Shown piece by piece: positions 40,965 through 49,543 of a stretch of DNA of 64,000 bases. The notes below the pieces were generated by a model. The model was not told the origin of the DNA. It did no database searches and worked only from the letters and a program-made list of their open reading frames with translations. The translations under genes were made by a program, and so were the position numbers. Location: the NCBI GenBank assembly GCA_963702055.1, contig OY969702.1:372001-436000 (forward strand), given 5' to 3'. Numbering within the stretch: the stretch's first letter is position 1; every line of letters begins with the position of its first letter. The stretch is from CAWINX01 sp963702055. Its GTDB lineage: Bacteria; Actinomycetota; Thermoleophilia; Solirubrobacterales; 70-9.

Positions 40965-41996
40965 TTAAGCCCGAGCCCTTACCTCAGCCCAAGTCAATAG
41001 GCGGCCGCTCTGCGGGTCGATCACCTTGAGTCGGATCGCGCGCAGGCCATCGCGAACGGTCAGCACAGGGACGTCGCGGAACACCGCGGTCTGGTCATGG
41101 GCGCGCTGGAGGTTGTAGTTGGGGACCTTGGCGCTGAGGTGGTGGACGTGGTGCAGGCCGATGTTGCCGGTGAAGAACTGGAACAGCTTCGGCAGCTTCA
41201 GATAGGAGCTGCCGCGCAACGCGGCGTCGTCATAGCTCCAGTGTTCGGAGTTCTCCCAGTAGGCGTCCTCGAACTGGTGTTGGACGTAGAACATCCAAAC
41301 CCCCGCGGTGCCGGCGAGGATGGCCGTGGGCAGCTGCACGAGAAGCCAGGCCCCGGGGGAGATCAACCAAAAGATTGCGCCGATGACAACGGCGAGGACG
41401 AGGTTCGTCGCGATAACGCTGTGCCTCATGCGAGGACGCATCTTGCTCGACCAGATGCGCGGGCCGATCATCAGCGACCAAATCGGGCCGATCCCGAACA
41501 TCACCAGGGGGTTCCGGAAGAGGCGGTAGGCCAACCGCTGCCTTGGAGTTCGTGAGGCGTACTCCTCGACGGTGAGCGTCGGCACGTCTCCGGTGCCTCG
41601 TCGGTCGAGGTCGCCCGAGGTGCCGTGGTGTACGGCGTGGTTGTGACGCCAGTTCGCGAACGGCTGGAAGACAAGAAAGCCGGTGAATCGGCCGAGCCAA
41701 AGATTTCCCCGCTTGGTGGAGAGAAACGAGCCGTGAGCGCAGTCGTGAAAGACGATGAAGGTCCGCAGCAGGAAGCCCGCCGCCGGAATGGCGAGGGCCA
41801 ACGTGATCCAGTACGAGACATCGAGGCTGAGGTACATCGCAACCGTCAGGGCCAGATACGGCACCACGGAGGTAGCGAGGTCAAAGAGACTGTGGACCGT
41901 CGAAGACTGCTCGTGGGACGCCATCGACTTCCGCCAGTGAGCCTCGCTTGAGACAGCGTCAGAACTCGAAGCGGTGGTGAACGAAGCAGTGGCCAC
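40965..41996 (-). CDS. membrane fatty acid desaturase
   Basis: A 343-aa integral membrane di-iron desaturase. The three His boxes are present: HDCAHGSF (about 88), HNHAVHHGTSG (about 118) and HHVHHLSAKVPNYNL (about 280). Hydrophobic helices flank them (LATSVVPYLALTVAMYLSL; VIATNLVLAVVIGAIFWLI; ILAGTAGVWMFYV). The layout is that of delta-12/omega-type acyl-lipid desaturases. It starts at ATG 41996. Codon use and GC are slightly lower than the flanking genes. It would introduce double bonds into membrane lipids, for example upon cooling. Confidence 0.93.
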   Translation of the reverse strand: MATASFTTASSSDAVSSEAHWRKSMASHEQSSTVHSLFDLATSVVPYLALTVAMYLSLDVSYWITLALAIPAAGFLLRTFIVFHDCAHGSFLSTKRGNLWLGRFTGFLVFQPFANWRHNHAVHHGTSGDLDRRGTGDVPTLTVEEYASRTPRQRLAYRLFRNPLVMFGIGPIWSLMIGPRIWSSKMRPRMRHSVIATNLVLAVVIGAIFWLISPGAWLLVQLPTAILAGTAGVWMFYVQHQFEDAYWENSEHWSYDDAALRGSSYLKLPKLFQFFTGNIGLHHVHHLSAKVPNYNLQRAHDQTAVFRDVPVLTVRDGLRAIRLKVIDPQSGRLLTWAEVRARA

Positions 41997-42040
41997 GGGC
42001 GACGAATGTACCGGTCGACGGTGGCGCGGGGGCGAGGCCC

Positions 42041-42136
42041 CTACGGGTGGGGCTTGCCGCCGATCGCGGCGCTGAGCATCACGATGACCACAGCGGCGAC
42101 GAGCAGTCCGGCAATCAGGTCATAGCCCTGGGGCAT
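42041..42136 (-). CDS. 31-residue single-span membrane peptide
   Basis: A short frame from ATG 42136, with a perfect AGGAGG 6 nt upstream. The peptide reads MPQGYDLIAGLLVAAVVIVM then LSAAIGGKPHP, one transmembrane helix with a short polar end. The strong ribosome-binding site and clean hydrophobic segment argue for a real small protein. It is not part of a kdp operon. It lies 44 bp upstream of the desaturase start on the same strand, so it might be a companion peptide of the desaturase or an independent stress peptide. Confidence 0.6.
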   Translation of the reverse strand: MPQGYDLIAGLLVAAVVIVMLSAAIGGKPHP

Positions 42137-42255
42137 GTGCAACCTCCTTGTGCTCTTAGTCACGTTTACGTTACTCCCGTCCCCGGGGAGCGCAAGGGGG
42201 AAAACCCGCATGAACGGATGCCGCCGCGGCCTCGCGGATATGCTCGCCCCACCTC

Positions 42256-43158
42256 GTGTCCGACGTCGACTCAGCCATCCGCTACGAGGTCGACGACCGC
42301 GTCGCCCGGATCACGCTCGACCGGCCCGAGCGCGGCAACGGCCTCACCCCGCGGCTGATTGCCGAACTGGCCGGCTGCGTCGAGCGCGCCGACCTCGATC
42401 CCGCCGTCCACGTCCTGCTCCTCGCCGGCAACGGCAAGGGGTTTTGCGGCGGCTACGACCTGGTCGAGAGCGCCGAGGGTCAGGGGGCGATGGGGGAGGC
42501 CGGCGAGGCGCCGGCCGGCTCGCCGCTCGACCCGGCGGTGATGGCGGCCAACCATGACCCCGCCGGCACCTGGGACCCGATGGTCGACTACGCGATGATG
42601 AGCCGCAACGTCCGCGCCTTCATGACGCTGTTCCATTGCTCCAAGCCGGTCGTCTGCAAGGTGCACGGCTTCTGCGTCGCCGGAGGCACCGACCTCGCCC
42701 TCTGCTCCGACCTGCTGGTGATCGCCGCCGACGCGAAGATCGGCTACCCGCCGGCCCGCGTCTGGGGCTCGCCGACCACCTCGATGTGGGCGCACCGGCT
42801 CGGCCCCCAGCGCGCCAAGCGGCTGCTCTTCACCGGCGACACGATCTCCGGCGCCGAGGCGCTGGAGTGGGGGCTGGCGATCGAGGCGCCACCCGCCGCG
42901 GAGCTTGACGAGCGCACCGAGGCCCTCGCCCGGCGCATCGCCCGGATGCCGATCAACCAGCTACAGATGATGAAGCTGTTGGTCAACCAGGAGACCTACT
43001 CCGGCGGCCTCCACACGACCCAGGTGCTGGGCACCGTCTTCGACGGCATCGCCCGCCACACCGCGGAGGGCTTCGCCTTCCAGCAGCGCGCCGCCGAGGC
43101 CGGCTTCCGCGAGGCGGTGCGGGAGCGCGACGAGCCGTTCGACGGGCTCAGCGGCTGA
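42256..43158 (+). CDS. enoyl-CoA hydratase/isomerase (crotonase) family protein
   Basis: A 300-aa crotonase-fold enzyme from GTG 42256. It has VARITLDRPERGNGLTP at the start, the CoA-binding oxyanion stretch LLAGNGKGFCGGYDLVES and a second oxyanion segment KPVVCKVHGFCVAGGTDLAL. The Asp-containing KIGYPPARVWGSPTT is consistent with the isomerase/hydratase active site. A longer insert than usual (EGQGAMGEAGEAPAGSPL and following, about 75-115) is visible. The precise reaction is unknown. Its end overlaps the convergent secreted-protein gene by 11 bp. Confidence 0.88.
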   Translation: MSDVDSAIRYEVDDRVARITLDRPERGNGLTPRLIAELAGCVERADLDPAVHVLLLAGNGKGFCGGYDLVESAEGQGAMGEAGEAPAGSPLDPAVMAANHDPAGTWDPMVDYAMMSRNVRAFMTLFHCSKPVVCKVHGFCVAGGTDLALCSDLLVIAADAKIGYPPARVWGSPTTSMWAHRLGPQRAKRLLFTGDTISGAEALEWGLAIEAPPAAELDERTEALARRIARMPINQLQMMKLLVNQETYSGGLHTTQVLGTVFDGIARHTAEGFAFQQRAAEAGFREAVRERDEPFDGLSG

Positions 43159-43930
43159 CTCGGCAGCTGCCGTTCAGAACGCGGGTCAGCCGTCGGCCGT
43201 CGGCGAGGTAGTAGGTGCCCTTGGCGACGGTGAACACCGCCGCCTTGAATCCCGCCGGCGCCGGGCAGGCGGCGCTGATCAGGCTGTGCGTCCTGCCCCT
43301 GTAGCGGTAGAGCCGGTGCAGGGTGAGGTCGAAGCCGGTCACGTAGCCCCAGTTCTGGGCCACCTGCGGCATCGGCACCGAGAAGGTCGGGCCGAAGGCG
43401 CCGCCGCCGGCGCGGCTCGCGCCCAGCGACAGCACCCGGGTCGTCGGCACCGGGACCGTCCCGTAGATGTGGGTGAGGATCACCCTCCGGCCGTGGCGCT
43501 TGGAGCTGAAGGCGAGCACCTTTCCTCGCGCCGGGAACGGCGCCTGCGTCGGGATCGAGATGTGCGCGGTGAACCTGCCGTGGCCGACCAGCGCCTTGCG
43601 ACAGAATCGCAGGGCCTGCGAGGTGGTGGTGGAGAGGAGGCCTCGCCGCGGGCAGGTCGGCAGCCCCCGCGTCGAGACCTTGCCGTGGCGGTTAAGCTCG
43701 ACCGTCACCCGCCGCAGCTGGGGCGGCTCCTCGCCGTCGGTGGTCCGCAGTCGTCCCCGCAGGTGCAGGGTGACCGGCGCCGCATCGGTGCGCGGCAGCG
43801 CTTTGGGAGTCAGCCAGGCGTTGAAGGAGACGCGGACGTTGGCGCCGGCGAAGAGCGTCGCATTCGCGATCCCGGTGCCGAGGATCGCGGCGACGGCAAC
43901 GACAATGGCTCCCCGCAGCGCAAACCGCAT
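43148..43930 (-). CDS. exported hypothetical protein, paralogue of 48666-49454
   Basis: A 260-aa protein with a signal peptide (LRGAIVVAVAAILGTGIANA). The mature part contains repeated features shared with the protein at 48666-49454: ALPRTDAAPVTLHLRGRL, RRVTVELNRHGKVSTRGLP, FPARGKVLAFSSKRHGR, VILTHIYGTVPVPTTRVL, WGYVTGFDLTLHRLYRYRGR and FTVAKGTYYLADGR. A Cys pair (LPTCPRRG...RFCRKAL) and SAACPAPAGF suggest disulfides. I do not recognise a known family; it looks like a lineage-specific secreted beta-rich protein. It begins 4 bp downstream of the P450 stop, so it may share that transcript. Confidence 0.75.
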   Translation of the reverse strand: MRFALRGAIVVAVAAILGTGIANATLFAGANVRVSFNAWLTPKALPRTDAAPVTLHLRGRLRTTDGEEPPQLRRVTVELNRHGKVSTRGLPTCPRRGLLSTTTSQALRFCRKALVGHGRFTAHISIPTQAPFPARGKVLAFSSKRHGRRVILTHIYGTVPVPTTRVLSLGASRAGGGAFGPTFSVPMPQVAQNWGYVTGFDLTLHRLYRYRGRTHSLISAACPAPAGFKAAVFTVAKGTYYLADGRRLTRVLNGSCRVSR

Positions 43931-43933
43931 CCC

Positions 43934-45193
43934 CTAAATGGTCGCAGACGGGCGAAGCCGGACCGGCAGCGTCTTCAGCTGGTTGAGGAAGGCCGACTCG
44001 GTGAACCTGGGCGGCCCGGCGATCTCCATCTCCGGATAGCGAGCCAGCGTCTCCTCGAAGAGGATCTTCAGCTCCAGCCGCGCCAGCGCCGTGCCGAGGC
44101 AGAAGTGACGGCCGCCGGCGCCGAAGGCCTGGTGCTCGGGATTACGCAGCACGTCGAAGCGGTCGGGGTCCTCGTAGCGGGACTCGTCGCGGTTGGAGGA
44201 CGCGTACCACATCACCACCTTGTCGCCCTCGCGGATCTGCTGCCCGCCCAGCTCGGCGTCGCGGGTCGCGGTGCGGCGGAAGTGGGCGAAGGCGGGGAAC
44301 ATCCGCAGCGACTCCTCGACCGCGCCGGGGATCAGCGCGGGGTCCTCGAGCAGCAGTCGGCGCTGCTCGGGGTCATCCATCAGCGCCCGCATGCCGCTGC
44401 AGTAGGTCGCTTTGGTGCTGTCGTTGCCGGCCGCGACGAGCAGGAAGAAGCCCATCACGATCTCGTGCTCCTCGAGCCTCTCGCCGTCGATCTCGGCGTT
44501 GACGAGGACGCTGGTCAGGTCGTCGGTCGGGTCCTCGCGTCGCGCCGCGATCATCTGGCTGCAGCGGCTGAAGATCTCCGTCACGTTCTTTTGGATCGTC
44601 TCCTCGATGTCCGCCGGCTCGATCCCGCGTGGGTTGAGGTCGGGGTCGCTGGCGCCGAGGGTCGAGTTCATCAGCTCGGCCCAGATCGCGTCGTCCTCCT
44701 CGGGAATGCCCATGAAGCTGCCGATCACCCGGGCGACCGCGGGCTGGGCGACGTCGGTGACCAGGTCGCACTCCTCGCGGCCCTCGAGCCGGTCGAGCAC
44801 GCCGACGACGATCTCGCGGATCGCGTCCTCGTGGGCGGCGATCCGCTTCGGCGTGAACCCGGCCTGGAAGAGCGCCTTGATCCGGTCGTGCTTGGGCGGG
44901 TCCATGCCGATGAACATCGCTCGCGCCAGCTCCAGCGGGAAGACCTCGGTGATCAGGGTGACGCCGCCGCGCTCGGAGGAGTAGGTCTGCCAGTCGCGGC
45001 TGACCTCGTGGACGTCGTCGGCCGTGGTCACCGACCAGTAGCCGGGGGACTGGGGGAACTCGCTGATCTGGGAGGTCCAGTGGACGGGACACCCGTGGCG
45101 CAGCTCCTTGAAGAGGGCGTGGGGCGGGCCGTCGGGCCAGTGCTCGCGCTCGGTGACGAGGACGTCTTTGAGGTCGGTGTCGGTTGTGGCCAA
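43934..45193 (-). CDS. cytochrome P450
   Basis: A 419-aa class I bacterial P450 from ATG 45193. The oxygen-binding I-helix appears as FFLLVAAGNDSTKATY (A/G-G-x-D-S/T pattern), the K-helix as ESLRMFPAFAHFRRTA and the haem ligand loop as AFGAGGRHFCLGTALARLEL (Cys about 360). All landmarks are intact. Ferredoxin and reductase are not encoded nearby. Substrate unknown. The gene lies immediately upstream of the secreted hypothetical gene. Confidence 0.96.
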   Translation of the reverse strand: MATTDTDLKDVLVTEREHWPDGPPHALFKELRHGCPVHWTSQISEFPQSPGYWSVTTADDVHEVSRDWQTYSSERGGVTLITEVFPLELARAMFIGMDPPKHDRIKALFQAGFTPKRIAAHEDAIREIVVGVLDRLEGREECDLVTDVAQPAVARVIGSFMGIPEEDDAIWAELMNSTLGASDPDLNPRGIEPADIEETIQKNVTEIFSRCSQMIAARREDPTDDLTSVLVNAEIDGERLEEHEIVMGFFLLVAAGNDSTKATYCSGMRALMDDPEQRRLLLEDPALIPGAVEESLRMFPAFAHFRRTATRDAELGGQQIREGDKVVMWYASSNRDESRYEDPDRFDVLRNPEHQAFGAGGRHFCLGTALARLELKILFEETLARYPEMEIAGPPRFTESAFLNQLKTLPVRLRPSATI

Positions 45194-45291
45194 GTCAATC
45201 TCCCCGGTAGGTGGATGGCGGATTCCCCGGCAGGTGACGGCGGATGGTACTGGCCGGCTGGCCAGTTTTCGGCGCCGGGCATTATTCAGGG

Positions 45292-45618
45292 ATGTCCCAA
45301 CCCGACCTCGACGCCTTCGAGGCCCTCGTCGCCGACGCGATCGACCGCCTGCCGGAGCAGTTCCAGAAGGTCCTGGAGAGCGTCGCGGTGGTCGTCTCCG
45401 ACCTGGGGAGCGAGGTCAACGCCTACGGCCAGTACTACGGCGACGGTGTGGCGCGCGACCGCTACGAGGACCGGATCGTCATCTACCGCGACACCCTGGA
45501 GCGCGACTTCGGCCACGACCGGGAGCTGCTGGCGCGGCAGGTCGAACGCACCCTGCGCCACGAGCTGGCGCACCACCTCGGCTGGAACGAGCGCGGGGTC
45601 GGCGGGCTCGGCCTCTGA
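45292..45618 (+). CDS. small zincin-like metallopeptidase family protein
   Basis: A 108-aa protein from ATG 45292. The HExxH motif reads LRHELAHHLGWNERG near the C-terminus, and the upstream part has the family's FEALVADAIDRLPEQFQKVL and YYGDGVARDRYEDRIVIYR. This is the compact 'metallopeptidase family' domain found widely in actinobacteria. The motif is intact. Substrates are unknown. It converges on the signalling gene at 45630. Confidence 0.85.
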   Translation: MSQPDLDAFEALVADAIDRLPEQFQKVLESVAVVVSDLGSEVNAYGQYYGDGVARDRYEDRIVIYRDTLERDFGHDRELLARQVERTLRHELAHHLGWNERGVGGLGL

Positions 45619-45629
45619 GCCGGGGAAAG

Positions 45630-46952
45630 CTAGGCGGCGACGACGGGGTTGGGCGCCGGCGGCGGGACGCTCTGCTTTTCGGCGTCGAGGTCCGCGGCGA
45701 GGGCCTCGACGACGTTGGGGTCGAACTGCGAGCCGGCGCAGCGGCGCAACTCGGCGAGGGCGACCTCCTGCGTGGTCGCCTCGCGGTAGGCGCGCGGCGA
45801 GGTCATCGCGGCGAAGGCGACCGAGACGGCGATGACGCGGGCGCCGAGCGGGATCGCCTCTCCGACGAGGCCGTCGGGGTAGCCGCTGCCGTCGAAGCGC
45901 TCGTAGCTGGAGCGAACCAGGCGGGCGACCGGGGCCAGGCCCGGCGCGGCCGCGACGATCTTCTCCCCGGCCAGCGGGTGTGCTCGAATCAGCTCGGTCT
46001 CGCGCTCGTCGAGCGGGCTGCGTTTGACCAGGACGGCGTCGGGCACGGTGAGCATGCCGATGTCCTGGAGCTCGGCGCCGAGCATGATGTCGTCGAGCTG
46101 CTCACGGTCGACTCCGAGGCGCCGTCCCAGGGAGATCGATCGGTAAGCGACGAGGCGAACCCGGTCGCGAAGCTCGGGGCGGCGGGCGCTGAGCGCCGCC
46201 ATCAGCACGGCGTGGGCCTGACGGCGCGCCGAGCGGTGCTGGCTCTGGCGGTGGGCGGCGAGCCGCTGGCTGGCGACCTGGAGCGCGGACTCGGCATCCG
46301 CCGCTTCGTCGGGCACCGCCACCTCGCTGTAGGAGCGACTGAGAAGCGGTTCCTCCTCGCCCTCGCCGAGCGAGGCGGTGGCGGCGATCAGCACCTCGCC
46401 GAGCTGTCCGCCGCCGACCACCGGGACCAGCACCGCGAAGCGGTTGGCGTCGACTCGGTAGGCGGTTCCCTGCATCGGGGAGACGGTGTGCACGAGGCGT
46501 TGGGCGATGCGGTGAAGCAGCTGGTCGCCGACGGCGTGGCCGAAGCGGTCCGCGTAGCTCTGCAGCCCGTCCAGCTCGAGTAGGACCAGGGAGTAGCGGT
46601 ACTGCGCGGCGCTCAGCACGGCGGTGAGGTCGGCCGCGAGCTTGCGGTGGTTCTGCAGCCCGGTGGTGTCGTCGCTGAAGGCGTACTGCTGGGCTTGCGC
46701 GATCTCCCCCGACTGCTCGCGGCTGGTCTGGATCATCCAGACGACGACGCTGGCGATCAGCCCGAGGCTGAGCCAGAAGATCAGGTCGGTGACTCGCTGC
46801 TGGACGTGGTTGTAGACCAGCAGCGCCATCGCGAGCGAGGCGAAGAGGGCAGGCCCGGCGACCGACCCCCAACCCTCCAGCCCGAGGGCGTTCAACCAGG
46901 CGCGCGGCGTCCAGTGCGCGGCGTCCGCGCCGGCTTGGTTCTGCTCGTCCAT
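45630..46952 (-). CDS. membrane protein with degenerate GGDEF and HD-GYP domains
   Basis: A 440-aa protein from ATG 46952 (the frame continues up to 47021). Two transmembrane segments are at about 30-70 (VAGPALFASLAMALLVYNHV and LIFWLSLGLIASVVVWMI). The GGDEF-like domain has LVLLELDGLQSYADRFGHAV and VGDQLLHRIAQRL, but the signature is YRVDANRFAVL. The HD-GYP-like domain has AELQDIGMLTVPDAVLVK, RAHPLAGEKIV and YERFDGSGYPDGL; the initial His-Asp and the HHE motif are missing. Both catalytic centres are therefore probably inactive. The protein may bind c-di-GMP or regulate by contact. The adjacent divergent gene is a Ser/Thr kinase. Confidence 0.8.
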   Translation of the reverse strand: MDEQNQAGADAAHWTPRAWLNALGLEGWGSVAGPALFASLAMALLVYNHVQQRVTDLIFWLSLGLIASVVVWMIQTSREQSGEIAQAQQYAFSDDTTGLQNHRKLAADLTAVLSAAQYRYSLVLLELDGLQSYADRFGHAVGDQLLHRIAQRLVHTVSPMQGTAYRVDANRFAVLVPVVGGGQLGEVLIAATASLGEGEEEPLLSRSYSEVAVPDEAADAESALQVASQRLAAHRQSQHRSARRQAHAVLMAALSARRPELRDRVRLVAYRSISLGRRLGVDREQLDDIMLGAELQDIGMLTVPDAVLVKRSPLDERETELIRAHPLAGEKIVAAAPGLAPVARLVRSSYERFDGSGYPDGLVGEAIPLGARVIAVSVAFAAMTSPRAYREATTQEVALAELRRCAGSQFDPNVVEALAADLDAEKQSVPPPAPNPVVAA

Positions 46953-47107
46953 TGCTTTCTCATCGGTAGATGCGGCGAGTCTCTGAAGGGGTGGGACGAT
47001 CGATCGAAGAAATTCTTCCAATCGGCGAAGGCCCCGCCACTCCTCTATTCGCCAATTCCTCGTTGGAGCCTTCCGGCCGGTCGGCTCGAGCCGATTAGGG
47101 TTCAGGC

Positions 47108-48652
47108 ATGGTCGAGGGGGAACGCTGGATCGAGCTGTCGGAGGGCGACGAGTTCGCCGGCTACCGGATCGAGCAGCGGCTCGGGCGCGGCGGCATGGGC
47201 GTCCTCTACCTGGCGATCGAGCCGGGGCTGGAGCGGCGGGTCGCGCTGAAGCTGATCGCTCCCGAGGCGGCGGCCGACGACGTCTTCCGCAAGCGCTTCG
47301 CCGAGGAGTCGAAGATCGCCGCCTCGATCGAGCATCCCAACGTCGTCCCCATATACGCGGCGGGCGACGAGGGCGGGATCCCGTACATCGCGATGCGCTA
47401 CGTCTCCGGCTCGGACCTGGGGCGGCGGATCGCCCGCGAGGGCAAGCTCGACCCGGCGGAGGCCGCGGCGCTGATCGCCCAGGTCGGCAACGGCCTCGAC
47501 GCGATCCACGCCGCCGGGTTGGTGCACCGCGACGTGAAGCCGGCCAACGTGCTGCTGAGCGGCGGCGAGGGGGCCGAGCCGCACACCTACATCACCGACT
47601 TCGGCGTCGCCCGCAACGTCGCCACCAACTCCGGCCTCACCCAGACCGGTCGCTTCGTGGGGACGCTCGACTACGTCGCCCCGGAGCAGATCTCGGGAGG
47701 GGAGATCGACGCCCGGGTCGACGTCTACGCGCTCGGCTGCCTGCTCTTCAAACTGCTGACCGGCGAGGTGCCGTTCCCGAAGGACGGCGACGCGGCGCGC
47801 CTCTACGCGCACCTCAACGATCCGCCGCCCGCTCCCTCGCTCTTCGTCCCGGCGGTGCCGATGGCGCTCGACGACGTCGTCATCCGCGCGATGTCGAAGC
47901 CGCCCGGCGATCGCTACCCCTCGGCCGGCGACCTGGGGCGCGCCGCGCTGGCCGCGGTCGCCGGCGGCCAGGTCTCCCTGCCGGAGCGGACCGTCGCCAC
48001 CGGGGCGGCGGCCACCCGCACCGCGGAGACGATCCCGCCACTGGAGCCGACGAAGGAGAGTGCCCCGCCGACCGCCCCGACCCGCCGCCTCGACCCCGAT
48101 CCGAAGCCGCCCTCGCCGCCCGGGCGCCGCCGGCGCCTGGCGCTGTTCGGCGGTCTGGCCGCGGTCGCGGCGCTGGCGGCGATCGCCGTCGCCCTCAGCG
48201 ATGCCGGCGGCGGGGGAGACGCAACCGGCGGCTCGAAGACCGCGAAGAACACCAAGGCCGAGTCGCCGCTGACCAGGCAGGAGTTGGTCACAAAGACAGA
48301 CACGGTCTGTCACGCCAGCAAGCAGTTCCTCCTGGCGGCGCAGTCCGAGTTCCCCGATGGCGCGACGACCCCGAACGTCCCCTACTCGCGGAAGCTGGTC
48401 GGGATCTCCGGCCGGGCGGTGAAGCGATTCGAGGCCCTGGTCCCGCCTCCCTCGATGCGCGCCACCTTCGAGCGCTACGTGAGCGCCCATCGGGAGGTCC
48501 ACGCCCACGACGTCGAGGCGCTGCGGGCCGCTCAGCGGGGGGACTCGGCCGCCTACCGCGACGCGCGACGGAATCGAGTCGGCCTGAAGACGGAGCTGTA
48601 CGACACGGCGCGCACGATCGGCCTACAGGAGTGCAGCAAGAGCCGGACGTAG
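47108..48652 (+). CDS. membrane Ser/Thr protein kinase (PknB-like)
   Basis: A 514-aa kinase. The Hanks-type domain at residues 18-280 has the glycine loop LGRGGMGVLYLA, the catalytic Lys in VALKLIAP, HRDVKPANVLL and the DFGVA loop, with APEQISGGEIDARVDVY. A Pro-rich linker follows, then a transmembrane segment (LALFGGLAAVAALAAIAVAL, about 347-366). The extracytoplasmic ~130 residues contain Cys residues (VCHASKQF and LQECSKS) but no PASTA repeats. The external domain is not a recognised sensor. The kinase is divergent from the degenerate GGDEF/HD-GYP gene, which hints at a common pathway. Confidence 0.92.
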   Translation: MVEGERWIELSEGDEFAGYRIEQRLGRGGMGVLYLAIEPGLERRVALKLIAPEAAADDVFRKRFAEESKIAASIEHPNVVPIYAAGDEGGIPYIAMRYVSGSDLGRRIAREGKLDPAEAAALIAQVGNGLDAIHAAGLVHRDVKPANVLLSGGEGAEPHTYITDFGVARNVATNSGLTQTGRFVGTLDYVAPEQISGGEIDARVDVYALGCLLFKLLTGEVPFPKDGDAARLYAHLNDPPPAPSLFVPAVPMALDDVVIRAMSKPPGDRYPSAGDLGRAALAAVAGGQVSLPERTVATGAAATRTAETIPPLEPTKESAPPTAPTRRLDPDPKPPSPPGRRRRLALFGGLAAVAALAAIAVALSDAGGGGDATGGSKTAKNTKAESPLTRQELVTKTDTVCHASKQFLLAAQSEFPDGATTPNVPYSRKLVGISGRAVKRFEALVPPPSMRATFERYVSAHREVHAHDVEALRAAQRGDSAAYRDARRNRVGLKTELYDTARTIGLQECSKSRT

Positions 48653-48665
48653 CCGGCGCGCGTCG

Positions 48666-49454
48666 CTACCGCGCCCTACAGACTCGAGTCAGCGTCGTGC
48701 TCACGGTCTGGCCGTTGGCGAAGCGGTAGGTGCCGCGGGCGAAGGTGAAGACCGAGATCGGGAAGCCCTGCGGGAGCGGGCAATTGGCGCTGAGGAAGCT
48801 GCGCGTCTTGCCCTTGAAGCGGTAGCGGCGGTGGAGGGTCATATGGATGTCGGTGACGTAGCCCCAGTCCCCGGCGAGCGGGGGAAGCTTGGTGGAGAGG
48901 GTCGTCCCGAACGTGCCCCTGCGCGGGTGGGCGATGGAGAAGGGCAGGACCAGGGTGGTGGGCACCGGCGTGGCGCCGTAGACGTGGGCGAGGATGACCG
49001 GCTTGCCGCGTTTGCGCCCGTTGAAGGCGAGCAGCCTGCCGTGTGCCGGGAACGGCGCGATCGCCGGCAGGATGACGTTCGCGGAGAGGCTGCCGCGACC
49101 GACCAGCGCCGACCTGCAGCGCTTCAAGGCCTGATCGCTGGTCCTCGACTCGATCGCCCCGATGGGGCAGATCGGCAGGCCCGCGTTCGACATCCGGCCG
49201 TGGCGGTTGATCGAGATCGTGATCTGGCGCAGCGGCGGCGGGGCTGACCCGTCGGCGGTCCGCACGCTCCCGTCGACCTTGACCGCGACCGGGGCGAGCG
49301 ACACCCGCGGCAGCGCCTGTGGCGAGATCTGCCCGTTCAGCGAGACGACCAGCTCACCGTTCTGGGATCGCTCGCCCTGGGCGACGGCCGCGCACAGCAA
49401 CGCCAAGGCGAAGATCGCGAACGGAATGGCCAGGGCGCGCCGCATCGAATCCAT
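48666..49454 (-). CDS. exported hypothetical protein, paralogue of 43148-43930
   Basis: A 262-aa protein from ATG 49454; ATG 49445 is close by. The signal peptide is LAIPFAIFALALLCAAVAQG. The mature part aligns along its length with the gene at 43148: ALPRVSLAPVAVKVDGSV, RQITISINRHGRMSNAGLP, APFPAHGRLLAFNGRKRGK, VILAHVYGATPVPTTLVL, WGYVTDIHMTLHRRYRFKGK and FTFARGTYRFANGQ. The Cys positions (LPICPIG, LKRCRSAL, SANCPLPQG) are conserved. Two copies 5 kb apart indicate an expanded secreted family. The function is unknown. Confidence 0.75.
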   Translation of the reverse strand: MDSMRRALAIPFAIFALALLCAAVAQGERSQNGELVVSLNGQISPQALPRVSLAPVAVKVDGSVRTADGSAPPPLRQITISINRHGRMSNAGLPICPIGAIESRTSDQALKRCRSALVGRGSLSANVILPAIAPFPAHGRLLAFNGRKRGKPVILAHVYGATPVPTTLVLPFSIAHPRRGTFGTTLSTKLPPLAGDWGYVTDIHMTLHRRYRFKGKTRSFLSANCPLPQGFPISVFTFARGTYRFANGQTVSTTLTRVCRAR

Positions 49455-49543
49455 GGTGGCACAGCAATGTTGAGCTTCCGTAGTTCTCCCCGATGCAGGC
49501 TGGGGGACCTCGTCGTAGCGTCGGACGGGTGAGTGAAGCCTCA

